This document shows, piece after piece, positions 1-8,586 of a DNA stretch of 64,000 nucleotides. A program made the translations under genes and the position numbers. The DNA comes from Paenibacillus sedimenti (GTDB taxonomy: Bacteria > Bacillota > Bacilli > Paenibacillales > NBRC-103111), in the NCBI RefSeq assembly GCF_014534655.1, contig NZ_JACVVD010000010.1, forward strand, positions 124,001-188,000, written 5' to 3'. Under the pieces are notes generated by a model. The model saw only the letters and a program-made list of their open reading frames with translations, ran no database searches and was not told where the DNA came from. Numbering within the stretch: position 1 is the first letter of the stretch; each line of letters starts with the position of its first letter.

Positions 1-121
1 TTTTTACAACCGCAGATATAATTTACAAGCTCTTGCATATGAATGGATTGGATTCACTCGTTCCGCTCAGCAGCTAGATCCCCTTTATGGAAAACGATTA
101 CAAATATTGGGAGGGATCACT

Positions 122-1612
122 ATGCAACTGCAGGTTGAAGAGGATGGCATTGTTACACTGACTCCTGAAGGTGAACAACAGATTAAGGACAGTCCCATGT
201 ACAACGATGGATTGCGTCCGACGAGGAAAAGCGAACATGACTGGACGGCTTACAATTTTGCCAGCTTGTGGATCGGCATGTGCATTTGTCTTCCGTCTTA
301 TGCGCTTGCCGCCGGATTAATCTCTCTTGGCATGAATTGGTGGCAGGCGGTTGGGACGATTATATTGGGTAATCTGATTGTGCTCGTTCCCATTTTATTA
401 AATGCTCATGCCGGAACGAAATTTGGTATCCCTTATCCTGTATATGCCCGTCTATGGTTCGGCTCTAGAGGCGCGCATATTCCATCCTTGGCTCGCGGCA
501 TTATTGGCGCAGGCTGGTTCGGTATTAATTGCTGGTTCGCCGGGGCCGCGCTGGACACCCTTCTATCCGCCATGAGCGGCTGGGGTAACATTACCGGACA
601 CCTTGGGATTTCTTTTGCGATCATGTGGGTTTTAAATGTCTGGATTGCTTACAGAGGACCTGAAGCTATTCGCCGGATGGAATTCTGGGCGGCTCCGACT
701 TTAATTGTGATGAGTCTTGCTTTATTGGTATGGGCATTAACTTCCGCCGGCGGTTGGGGGCCGATGCTTTCTGCTCCTTCTACATTCAAAACCTCGGGGG
801 AATTCTGGAAGGTTTTCTTCCCGTCTTTGACGGGCGCGATTGCTTTCTGGTCGACGCTGGCGCTGAACATTCCTGATTTTTGCCGCTATGCCAAAAGCCA
901 AAAAGCGCAAATTGTCGGGCAATCGAGCTCGATGCCCATAACCATGGGCCTATTCTCCTTCATCGGCGTAGCCGTTGCTTCTGCCACCGTCGTTATATTT
1001 GGCGAAGCCATCTGGGATCCCGCAGCGATATTAGCTAAGTTTTCGCCATTTGTCATTTTCCTTGGGACATTAGGCATTATTTTAGCCACCGTAACGACCA
1101 ACGTAGCGGCCAACGTCATCGCGCCTGCCCGCGCCGTAGAAAATCTCGCTCCGAAAAAGATGACCTACCGTATGGGTGTCCTTATTACCGGACTTGTCGC
1201 ACTCCTCATGCAGCCGTGGTACATACTTGAAAACTTTAGCAACTATATTTTTGTCTGGCTTGGCACTTACGGGGCATTGCTTGGTCCCATAGACGGAATC
1301 GCGATTGCCGATTATTGGTTCGTTCGTAAGCGGAGAATCCATTTAGCAGAGCTGTATCAGCTTGACGGCCGGTACTCCTACCGGGGAGGTTTTAATCAAA
1401 AAGCCATTTACGCTCTCATTATCGGCATAATCGTCCCCGTGATTTGTAAAAACATTCCCCCCTTGCAAATCGTTTGGGATGGGGCTTGGATTTTTGGTTT
1501 AATCATCTCGATGTTCTTATATATATGGTTGATGAACGGTGATCGGTCTCTGGTTTCCTATTCAGAGTATAAATCCATCACCAAACATGCAGCCGAGAAA
1601 GCTGCCGGTTAA
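122..1612 (+). CDS. NCS1-family nucleobase/hydantoin:cation symporter
   Basis: Integral membrane permease of about 496 residues, with roughly 12 hydrophobic segments from residue 45 to 480. The N-terminal block NFASLWIGM and the following HAGTKFGIPYPV and NIPDFCRYAKSQ segments match the NCS1 family (PucI allantoin, CodB cytosine and HyuP hydantoin permeases). The length is usual for the family. The ATG at 122 is preceded by GGGAGGG about 6 bases upstream, so I prefer it to an in-frame TTG 15 bases earlier. The substrate cannot be told from sequence. Its position just before a lysine-catabolism activator may be chance, because a terminator separates them. Confidence 0.85.
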   Translation: MQLQVEEDGIVTLTPEGEQQIKDSPMYNDGLRPTRKSEHDWTAYNFASLWIGMCICLPSYALAAGLISLGMNWWQAVGTIILGNLIVLVPILLNAHAGTKFGIPYPVYARLWFGSRGAHIPSLARGIIGAGWFGINCWFAGAALDTLLSAMSGWGNITGHLGISFAIMWVLNVWIAYRGPEAIRRMEFWAAPTLIVMSLALLVWALTSAGGWGPMLSAPSTFKTSGEFWKVFFPSLTGAIAFWSTLALNIPDFCRYAKSQKAQIVGQSSSMPITMGLFSFIGVAVASATVVIFGEAIWDPAAILAKFSPFVIFLGTLGIILATVTTNVAANVIAPARAVENLAPKKMTYRMGVLITGLVALLMQPWYILENFSNYIFVWLGTYGALLGPIDGIAIADYWFVRKRRIHLAELYQLDGRYSYRGGFNQKAIYALIIGIIVPVICKNIPPLQIVWDGAWIFGLIISMFLYIWLMNGDRSLVSYSEYKSITKHAAEKAAG

Positions 1613-1622
1613 AGATACGATG

Positions 1623-1657
1623 CAGGCGTGAGTCTAACACTCTCGCCTGTTCTTTTT
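1623..1657 (+). terminator. Intrinsic terminator after the NCS1 permease
   Basis: Hairpin with CAGGCG/CGCCTG outer and GAGT/ACTC inner arms followed by TTCTTTTT. It lies 10 bases after the permease stop and isolates that gene from the downstream regulator. Confidence 0.75.
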
Positions 1658-1714
1658 CTACATGCAAGTTCATAAGGTGTATTTGAACCATTCTTCGAGA
1701 GGCGGGTGAACATC

Positions 1715-3160
1715 GTGTCCGAACTGAACGATTATGGATCGCAATATTTTGAGAAAATGTTGAATATCATCGATGTAGGTGTTCATCTCATTGACAAAAA
1801 GGGAATTACGATTTTCTATAACGATAAGATGGCTGAAACCGATGGATTTCACCGGGAACAAGTGGTGGGGAAAAATTTCTTCGACCTCTTTCCCTCCCTG
1901 ACCCATGAAACGAGCACGTTTATGAAAGTTTTACAAACAGGCAAAGAAATACGCGAGAAAATACAGACCTATGTCAATGTAGAGGGGAAACGCATCACAA
2001 CGATTAATAGCACTTACCCGCTGCTTGAAAACGACGAAATTATAGGCGCCTTGGAGGTAGCAAAAGATATAACGAGTATTGTTCATCTCCACGACCAAAT
2101 TCTCGATCTCAGGCATCAAATCTACGAATCCCCGAAAAAAGATAAAAAAAATGCAGGCTCCGCTTCCTATCATTTCGGTGATTTAATCGGTGAAAGCGAG
2201 CCGTTTCTCCATACCGTCTCCATGGCCAAAAAGGCGTCTCGTACAAGCTCGCCTGTTTTGATTTGCGGGCCTACCGGGACCGGCAAGGAATTGTTTGCGC
2301 AAAGCATTCACAATGCCGGCGCCCGCAGAAGCCGTCCCTTCATCGCACAAAATTGTGCGGCCGTCCCCAATGAACTGATGGAAGGCATCATGTTCGGCAC
2401 GGCAAGAGGCGCGTTTACCGGCGCGATTGACCGTGCAGGCTTATTCGAGCAGGCGAACGGGGGCACGCTTTTTCTGGATGAGCTGAATAGTTTGGATTTC
2501 ATGCTGCAGGCCAAGCTGCTGCGCGTGCTTCAAGACGGCATGGTTCGCCGGATTGGCGGAACCTATGAACAACAAGTAGACGTACGCATCATAACCGCCA
2601 TGAATATCGATCCTAAAGAAGCTTTAGAAAAAGGATTTTTGCGTCACGATCTCTTCTTTCGGCTGAATGTCGTCAATCTGCATCTGCCTCCGCTGCAGCA
2701 AAGAAAAGAAGACATTCCGCTGCTCACGCACCATTTTATAGAAAAATTCAATGCGATGTTCGGCATGAAAATAACAAGCATCGCCCCCTCCGCGATGGAC
2801 CGGTTGGTAGAGTACCATTGGCCTGGCAACATCCGCGAATTAAGCCATGCCATTGAATCGACTTACAATATGATGGAGCTTGAATGTGAAACCTTAGAGG
2901 AGCATCACCTTCCCGCTTATGTGATAGAGAATACGATGAAGGGGGCTCCTCCTCAACTCTCCGGCCCGCGGGTCGATGGAACGGTAAATATCTCTGTCGT
3001 GGGCTTAACAGATAAAGTGAAACAAATGGAAGTGGACACGATCACGTCTGCGCTGCAAACTCATCAATACAATATCACTCTCACCGCACAGGCCTTGGGC
3101 ATCAAGCGCCAGGCTCTACAGTATAAATTGAACCGGTATGGCATCGCGAAAAAACCGTGA
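1715..3160 (+). CDS. kamR: Sigma-54-dependent activator with PAS domain (KamR-like)
   Basis: Enhancer-binding protein that activates sigma-54 RNA polymerase. Order: PAS sensor domain (about residues 10-110), AAA+ central domain with Walker A GPTGTGKE near residue 185, sigma-54 contact motif GAFTGA near residue 232, Walker B FLDE, then a C-terminal Fis-type helix-turn-helix (about 440-478). No receiver domain is present, so the signal is probably a small molecule sensed by PAS. GTG at 1715 sits about 8 bases after GGCGGG; GTG at 1706 is the alternative. The gene lies directly upstream of kamA and its sigma-54 promoter, so by analogy with Bacillus KamR it should control lysine catabolism. The symbol rests on context. 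Confidence 0.88.
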   Translation: MSELNDYGSQYFEKMLNIIDVGVHLIDKKGITIFYNDKMAETDGFHREQVVGKNFFDLFPSLTHETSTFMKVLQTGKEIREKIQTYVNVEGKRITTINSTYPLLENDEIIGALEVAKDITSIVHLHDQILDLRHQIYESPKKDKKNAGSASYHFGDLIGESEPFLHTVSMAKKASRTSSPVLICGPTGTGKELFAQSIHNAGARRSRPFIAQNCAAVPNELMEGIMFGTARGAFTGAIDRAGLFEQANGGTLFLDELNSLDFMLQAKLLRVLQDGMVRRIGGTYEQQVDVRIITAMNIDPKEALEKGFLRHDLFFRLNVVNLHLPPLQQRKEDIPLLTHHFIEKFNAMFGMKITSIAPSAMDRLVEYHWPGNIRELSHAIESTYNMMELECETLEEHHLPAYVIENTMKGAPPQLSGPRVDGTVNISVVGLTDKVKQMEVDTITSALQTHQYNITLTAQALGIKRQALQYKLNRYGIAKKP

Positions 3161-3170
3161 AAAGCATTTA

Positions 3171-3196
3171 GGCTCCTGCAGGAGCCTTTTTATTTT
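3171..3196 (+). terminator. Intrinsic terminator between kamR and kamA
   Basis: Perfect 16-bp palindrome GGCTCCTGCAGGAGCC followed by TTTTTATTTT. It ends 18 bases before the sigma-54 promoter, so kamA must be transcribed independently of kamR. Confidence 0.85.
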
Positions 3197-3213
3197 GGGT
3201 TCCGATAAAATCT

Positions 3214-3229
3214 TGGCACGCTTTTTGCT
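3214..3229 (+). promoter_or_regulatory. Sigma-54 (-24/-12) promoter of kamA
   Basis: TGGCAC-N5-TTGCT with the invariant GG (3215-3216) and GC (3227-3228) exactly 10 bases apart. This matches the sigma-54 consensus. Expected transcription start is about 3240, some 30 bases before the kamA ATG. Confidence 0.9.
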
Positions 3230-3269
3230 ACCAAATAAGGAAGAAGACATCATTACTGGAGGTGCAAGT

Positions 3270-4652
3270 ATGGAACTACGTCACTGGAAGCAGGTTGAGC
3301 TATGGAAGGACGTAACTGATGAGCAGTGGAACGATTGGCTTTGGCAGCTAACGCACACCATTCGCACCTTGGACGATTTGAAAAAGGTCGTGAATCTGAC
3401 TCCGGAGGAAGAAGAGGGGGTTCGTATCTCAACGCAAACGATACCTTTGAACATCACACCTTACTACGCATCTTTGATGAATCCGAACGACCCTCGCTGT
3501 CCGATCCGCATGCAGTCGGTTCCCGTATCCGCCGAATTGTTGAAAACCAAATATGATTTAGAGGATCCCCTCTACGAGGACGAGGATTCCCCTACCCCCG
3601 GGTTAACTCACCGTTACCCTGACCGGGTGTTGTTTTTGGTGACGAATCAATGCTCGATGTACTGCAGATACTGCACACGGCGCCGTTTCTCCGGCCAGGT
3701 CGGCATGGGGGTGCCGAAAAAACAGTTGGATGACGCGATCGCTTATATTCGAAATACGCCGGAAGTACGCGACGTTCTGCTCTCCGGTGGGGATGGATTA
3801 TTAATTAACGACAACATTTTGGAGTATATTCTGAAAAATTTGCGGGCGATTCCCCACGTCGAGATCATTCGCATCGGTACAAGGGCGCCCGTCGTTTTCC
3901 CACAGCGAATCACTGAAAATTTATGCAGCATCATCAGAAAGTATCATCCGGTTTGGCTGAATACTCATTTTAACCATCCTCTGGAAATGACAGAGGAAGC
4001 GAGAAAAGCCTGCGCCATGCTGGCGGACACCGGAGTTCCTTTAGGCAATCAGTCGGTCATTCTGGCCGGCATCAACGACAGCACCTATATCATGAAAAAG
4101 CTCATGCATGAACTTGTGAAAATGCGCGTTCGTCCTTACTATATTTATCAATGCGATCTGTCCGAAGGCATCGGCCATTTCCGGGCACCGATTTCCAAAG
4201 GTCTGGAAATTATCGAGTCGCTGCGCGGCCACACATCCGGGTATGCGGTACCGACCTTCGTCGTTGATGCCCCTGGAGGTGGCGGAAAAATTGCGCTGCA
4301 GCCCAACTATTTGATCTCGCAAAGCCAGGATAAAGTCATTCTGCGCAATTATGAAGGCGTCATCGTCGGTTACCCCGAGCCTCAAAACTATGTGCCGGAC
4401 CGCGCAGACGAATATTTCAACGAAGTCTACGGTATCGACAAACAACCTGAAAGTACCGGCATTATTGCCCTCATGAAAGATGAGAAATTCAATCTGGTGC
4501 CGGAAAATTTGCGCCGGATCGGCAGGAGAAAACTTTATCAGGAAACGCCGGAACACGCGTCCCTTAAGGATCGCCGACAAAAGAGGGACGAGATGAAAGG
4601 GAAATTGATGAAGGCTCAGCAGAAGGAGAGCGTTCCAAAAGAGGATAACTAG
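3270..4652 (+). CDS. kamA: L-lysine 2,3-aminomutase
   Basis: Radical-SAM, PLP-dependent enzyme of 460 residues that converts L-lysine to L-beta-lysine. The [4Fe-4S] motif CSMYCRYC gives C128, C132 and C135. The PLP lysine is K340 in PGGGGK. D296 and D333 correspond to the substrate-binding aspartates known from the clostridial enzyme. The ATG at 3270 follows GGAGGTG by 5 bases. The gene is alone between a sigma-54 promoter and a strong terminator. The upstream activator and the convergent ablB/yod cluster place it at the head of a lysine-degradation route. An archaeal-type use, making N-acetyl-beta-lysine as an osmolyte, is a possible second role. Confidence 0.95.
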   Translation: MELRHWKQVELWKDVTDEQWNDWLWQLTHTIRTLDDLKKVVNLTPEEEEGVRISTQTIPLNITPYYASLMNPNDPRCPIRMQSVPVSAELLKTKYDLEDPLYEDEDSPTPGLTHRYPDRVLFLVTNQCSMYCRYCTRRRFSGQVGMGVPKKQLDDAIAYIRNTPEVRDVLLSGGDGLLINDNILEYILKNLRAIPHVEIIRIGTRAPVVFPQRITENLCSIIRKYHPVWLNTHFNHPLEMTEEARKACAMLADTGVPLGNQSVILAGINDSTYIMKKLMHELVKMRVRPYYIYQCDLSEGIGHFRAPISKGLEIIESLRGHTSGYAVPTFVVDAPGGGGKIALQPNYLISQSQDKVILRNYEGVIVGYPEPQNYVPDRADEYFNEVYGIDKQPESTGIIALMKDEKFNLVPENLRRIGRRKLYQETPEHASLKDRRQKRDEMKGKLMKAQQKESVPKEDN

Positions 4653-4659
4653 CATGAAA

Positions 4660-4697
4660 AAACCGTCAGGGAAAGTACACCTGACGGTTTAATTTTA
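4660..4697 (+). terminator. Intrinsic terminator after kamA
   Basis: AAACCGTCAGG and CCTGACGGTTT form an 11-bp stem with a 9-base loop, followed by AATTTTA, 8 bases beyond the kamA stop. Confidence 0.85.
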
Positions 4698-4726
4698 CAA
4701 TAAATAAAGAATAACAAGTACTCAAA

Positions 4727-5254
4727 GTGCTAATCGGATATAACCCTTGGTGGAATACTGGACAAGTTCCAAAAGAATTTACGCGTCCTGTAAAAAGATT
4801 AGGATTCTATGAAGCTCGAAAAATTTTTAACCATCCTTCTATTCGTAGAAAAATCATCCTGTCTGGTCCTAGAAGAGTCGGGAAAACTACGATTATGTAC
4901 CAAATGATCGAAGAGCAGCTAAAAAGTTCAGCTTCAAAATCTATTATTTATGTTTCATTTGACCACCCCATGCTAAAACTTTGTGATACCGGGCAAATTC
5001 TTGAAGTTTTTCAAAATAACATTGCATCTGAACATGACCAAGTATATTTGTTTTTTGATGAGATCCAATATGCTTCCGAATGGGATGCTTGGTTAAAGAT
5101 GCTTTATGACCAGCACCCCAATTATAAAATTATGGCCACAGGCTCTGCCAGCCCTATATTGGCTGCAAAAGCAACTGAAAGCGGTGTAGGTCGCTGGACT
5201 CAAATTCGGATTCCCTTTAGACAGCAAGGAATACGAGAACACAACGTCGAATAA
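4727..5254 (+). pseudogene. Truncated AAA_14/DUF4143-type ATPase fragment
   Basis: 175 residues resembling the N-terminal ATPase half of the AAA_14/DUF4143 family, whose members are usually about 400 residues. Visible are a Walker A SGPRRVGKTT and a Walker B YLFFDEIQYA, then sensor-like ATGSAS and the start of the next conserved block, GVGRWTQIRIP. After that the reading frame runs into unrelated residues and stops. The DUF4143 C-terminal domain is missing. The only start is a GTG without a clear ribosome site. The gene begins immediately after the kamA terminator and appears to be the remnant of an insertion or deletion. Confidence 0.7.
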
Positions 5255-5355
5255 GAAAAATATGCCGGTCGCCTCTTGCCTCTTTACTGTAAATGAGACA
5301 AACACCAGTCTTCGCCAAACATCTTTTCCTTTCTAAAAGAACGGGAGGTTTTTTT

Positions 5356-5718
5356 GTGGATGAAACCATAATTATTGCTTGTGAAGAACGTCTTCGGACA
5401 GCAATGCTATCCAGCAATGTAGAAGTGTTAGAGGAACTAATTGCTGACGACCTTATCTTCGTCAATCATTTCGGACAAATTTTATCAAAAGAAACAGATA
5501 TTGAAGCTCACCGTTCAGGAAACTTGAAAATTACTGGAATTGATATTTTGGACCAAAGAATTAGACTCTTTGATATGTTAGCCGTAACCGTTACACGAGT
5601 GAATTTAACTGGTACATTCGGAACTCCATTTGAAGGCGAGTTCTGTTACACTCGTGTTTGGCAGTGTCGTATCGGGAAATGGCAAATTGTCTCGGGTCAT
5701 TGTAGTTCCGTAGCGTGA
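5356..5718 (+). CDS. NTF2-like / DUF4440 (SnoaL-type) small protein
   Basis: Predicted 120-residue protein with the pattern of the NTF2/DUF4440 fold: an N-terminal helix with a CEERLRTAM block, then ELIADDLIFVNHFGQIL, and a C-terminal pair of strands ending in GKWQIVSGHCS. Family members are cone-shaped ligand-binding or enzyme domains of diverse role. I see no residues that fix a function. GTG at 5356 has GGGAGG 7 bases upstream, preferred over an in-frame start 63 bases earlier. The gene stands alone between the AAA fragment and the convergent aldehyde dehydrogenase gene. Confidence 0.7.
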   Translation: MDETIIIACEERLRTAMLSSNVEVLEELIADDLIFVNHFGQILSKETDIEAHRSGNLKITGIDILDQRIRLFDMLAVTVTRVNLTGTFGTPFEGEFCYTRVWQCRIGKWQIVSGHCSSVA

Positions 5719-5775
5719 TGCTTCAGTCATTGCTCCTTCACAGGCAATCATAATCAGCTCCCTAGAGCCTTTCTT

Positions 5776-7197
5776 TTATTTTTTAAAACAAACCAGCTTC
5801 ATCTCCGTCAATTCCCGGATCGCGTACTTCACGCCTTCGCGCCCGGTCCCGCTTTCCTTCACGCCTCCATACGGCATATGGTCCACGCGGAAGGTGGGAA
5901 TATCATTAATCATGACTCCGCCTACCTCCAAGGCCTCTGCAGCGGCAAACGCCGTTCGAAGGTCCGGTGTATAAATGCCCGCTTGCAGTCCATATCGGGA
6001 GTCATTGACAAATCGTATCGCTTCATCTATCGTCGAAACTTTATTAATCATAACAATCGGGGCAAATACTTCTTGGCACGAAATTTTGGATTCCGGATGT
6101 ACATAAAGCAATACGGTAGGATGAACGATATTGCCGTCTCTTCGGTTGCCGGTCGCGACCACGGCGCCAAGTTTCTCAGATTCAGCAATCCATTGCAAAG
6201 AACGCTCGGCGTCGCGAAGGCCGATTAAGGCAGACACATCGGTCTGGGGATCCAACGGATCGCCTAATACTAATTTCTCGGTCTGCGCGACGAATTTCCG
6301 GACAAATTCATCGAATAGCCGCTCATGCACATAAATACGCTGCAGCGAGATGCAAACCTGCCCCGCAAAGGAAAAAGCCCCTGTCACCGCCCTTGTCATC
6401 ATGGCATCATCCAACTCGACCCCTTGATCCACAATTAACGCGGAATTGGATCCTAACTCCAAAGTTACCTTCTTTAAGCCTGCTTTATTACGAATCGCGA
6501 TCCCTACTTCCGGACTTCCCGTGAAGGTCACGGCCTTAATCCGTTCATCAGTGACCAGGCAGTCCCCGATCACACCGCCGCTGCCTGTCACCACGTTGAG
6601 CGCTCCCGCCGGAAGACCCGACTGCTGCAAAAGCTCCGCCAAAAACAATGCGGTTAAAGGCGTTTGGCCGGCAGGCTTCAACACAATGGTGTTGCCCGCA
6701 GCGAGGGCAGGGCCTACCTTGTGCGCAACCAGGTTCATCGGAAAGTTAAATGGCGTGATGGCCGCTACGACCCCCAAGGGTTGGTGAACCGTATACGCTA
6801 CACGTCCCTCGCCACCCGGTGCAGCGTCCATCGGAATCGTTTCGCCATGAATCCGCTTCGCCTCTTCGGCGGCAAACTTGTAGGTCGCGATCGTTCTTTC
6901 TACCTCGATCCTTGCCGTTTTCAACGGTTTGGCCGCTTCGAGTGCGATCAGGCGAGCACATTCTTCCGCCTTGTCCCGGATCTTAGACGCCAGCCTTTCC
7001 AATATCGCAGCACGTTCATGTGCCGGCATGCTGGCCATCGCCGGCCTTGCCTGTTCCGCGGCCTTAATGGCGCGATGAACTTCCGCTTTATCTGCATACG
7101 CGACTTCCGCGATTTGCTCGCCGCTGTACGGGGAAAATAGAGGACGGTACTCGCCCGCTTCCACCCAATCTCCCCCGATAAATAGATGCTTCCTCAT
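5776..7197 (-). CDS. NAD(P)-dependent aldehyde dehydrogenase (succinate-semialdehyde type)
   Basis: 473-residue ALDH-superfamily enzyme. The catalytic cysteine is C282 in GQVCIS and the general base is E247 in LELGSNS, a spacing of 35 that fits the family. FTGSPEVG supplies the cofactor-binding turn. LELGSNS replaces the more usual LELGGK block, which occurs in some sub-families. ATG is preceded by GGAGGG. It is the last gene of the sigma-54 operon, 21 bases after the gabT-like aminotransferase. That context suggests oxidation of succinate semialdehyde, or another omega-semialdehyde from the lysine route, to the acid. The substrate is inferred. Confidence 0.88.
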   Translation of the reverse strand: MRKHLFIGGDWVEAGEYRPLFSPYSGEQIAEVAYADKAEVHRAIKAAEQARPAMASMPAHERAAILERLASKIRDKAEECARLIALEAAKPLKTARIEVERTIATYKFAAEEAKRIHGETIPMDAAPGGEGRVAYTVHQPLGVVAAITPFNFPMNLVAHKVGPALAAGNTIVLKPAGQTPLTALFLAELLQQSGLPAGALNVVTGSGGVIGDCLVTDERIKAVTFTGSPEVGIAIRNKAGLKKVTLELGSNSALIVDQGVELDDAMMTRAVTGAFSFAGQVCISLQRIYVHERLFDEFVRKFVAQTEKLVLGDPLDPQTDVSALIGLRDAERSLQWIAESEKLGAVVATGNRRDGNIVHPTVLLYVHPESKISCQEVFAPIVMINKVSTIDEAIRFVNDSRYGLQAGIYTPDLRTAFAAAEALEVGGVMINDIPTFRVDHMPYGGVKESGTGREGVKYAIRELTEMKLVCFKK

Positions 7198-7218
7198 GCA
7201 ACTCCCTCCTAAACCTAA

Positions 7219-8586
7219 TTATGAACGAACATCTTCGTTTAGGCACGCCCTTATTGCCTGTTCCAGTACATCCAGGCCTTCGGCCAGCTGCTCATTCGTG
7301 ATCACCAGCGGGCTCAGCAACCGAATCACGTTGCTATACAATCCCGCCCCCATCACGATCACGCCGTGCTGATGCGCTTCCTGCAGAATCCGGGTCGTCA
7401 GCTCCTTATCCGGTTCTTTGGTCACCGGATCCTTCACCAGCTCAATCGCGCTCATCGCTCCCAAAGTGCGGACGTCTCCGATGCGGTCGCCGTATTCCTG
7501 CTTCAAACGGAGGAACCGTTCGCTAACCGCTGACCCGATCGATACCGCCCGCTCCGCCAACCGGTCCTCCTCCAGCATGTCGATAACTTTGAGGGCGGCT
7601 ACGCAGCCGAGCGGACTCCCGCCGTATGTTCCCCCAATTTCGCCCACGCCAGGTGCATCCATAATCTCCGCCCGGCCCGTTACCGCGCTAATCGGGAGCC
7701 CGGCGGCAATCGATTTGGACATCGTCATCAGATCCGGCACGACTCCATAGTGCTCTACGGCGAAGTTGCGTCCTGTCCGGCCGAACCCGGTTTGCACTTC
7801 ATCGGCAATGAACAAAATGCCGTATTTCTCGCACACCGCTTTCACGCCTTGGACAAACCGGACGGACGGGATCACGAAGCCCCCTTCGCCTTGAACCGGC
7901 TCCATAATGATAGCAGCGACTTCTTCGCCTGGAACCTCCACCAAAAAGAAGTCTTCGAATTTTTGCAATAGCTGATCGTCCACCTCATCTTGCGACATGC
8001 CGAAAGGAGCACGGTAGTAGTAAGGGTACGGCATTTTATAGGTGTCAGGCGCAAAAGGACCGAAGCCGTTTTTGTACGGCTTTACCTTGCTTGTTAACGA
8101 CATCGCCATATAGGTTCTGCCGTGAAATCCGCGCTCGAAGGAAATCACCGCTCTTCTCCCCGTATATTTACGAGCGATTTTCACCGCATTTTCTACAGCC
8201 TCCGCGCCGCTATTCAAGAAGAACGTCTTCTTTTGATGATCCCCCGGGGTCATCCGATTGAGCTTTTCGGCCAATGCGACGTACGGTTCATACATCATTA
8301 CGTGAAAGCAGGGATGCAGGTATTGATCCAGCTGTGCTTTGATCGCCTCCACCACTTTCGGCGGACAATGGCCGACATTCAAGGAGCCGATTGCACCTGC
8401 AAAATCAATAAATATATTCCCGTCGACATCGGTCAGCAGCGCCCCCTCCCCCTTGGCGGCAAAAGTGGGAACCGTATTGAACGGTCCTCTCGGAATATTC
8501 GCCATTCGTCTCTCCAGCAGCAGCTGTGCCTGAGGTCCCGGTACGGCGGTCTTCATATCAATGAATTTATTCGCTTGCCGGCTCAT
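7219..8586 (-). CDS. gabT: Class III aminotransferase (4-aminobutyrate aminotransferase-like)
   Basis: 455-residue PLP enzyme of the class III (omega-amino acid) aminotransferase family. It has the HGRT segment, the cofactor-ring contact FIADEVQTGFGRTG, and the PLP lysine in TMSKSIAAGLP. The closest pattern is GabT, which transfers the amino group of GABA to 2-oxoglutarate to give succinate semialdehyde. ATG at 8586 has GGAGGTG upstream and overlaps the yodQ-like gene by 20 bases, implying translational coupling. An aldehyde dehydrogenase follows, the normal GABA-shunt partner. Another omega-amino acid from lysine breakdown remains possible. Confidence 0.85.
   Translation of the reverse strand: MSRQANKFIDMKTAVPGPQAQLLLERRMANIPRGPFNTVPTFAAKGEGALLTDVDGNIFIDFAGAIGSLNVGHCPPKVVEAIKAQLDQYLHPCFHVMMYEPYVALAEKLNRMTPGDHQKKTFFLNSGAEAVENAVKIARKYTGRRAVISFERGFHGRTYMAMSLTSKVKPYKNGFGPFAPDTYKMPYPYYYRAPFGMSQDEVDDQLLQKFEDFFLVEVPGEEVAAIIMEPVQGEGGFVIPSVRFVQGVKAVCEKYGILFIADEVQTGFGRTGRNFAVEHYGVVPDLMTMSKSIAAGLPISAVTGRAEIMDAPGVGEIGGTYGGSPLGCVAALKVIDMLEEDRLAERAVSIGSAVSERFLRLKQEYGDRIGDVRTLGAMSAIELVKDPVTKEPDKELTTRILQEAHQHGVIVMGAGLYSNVIRLLSPLVITNEQLAEGLDVLEQAIRACLNEDVRS

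Noticed and set aside
28..40. TTGCAT near the window start resembling a sigma-54 -12 box for the NCS1 permease
   Set aside because: There is no GG exactly 10 bases upstream of the GC, so the -24 element is missing.
5740..5790. Terminator between the NTF2-like gene and the aldehyde dehydrogenase
   Set aside because: Only a 4-bp stem (GCTC/GAGC) precedes the T-rich stretch on the plus strand, too weak to call.
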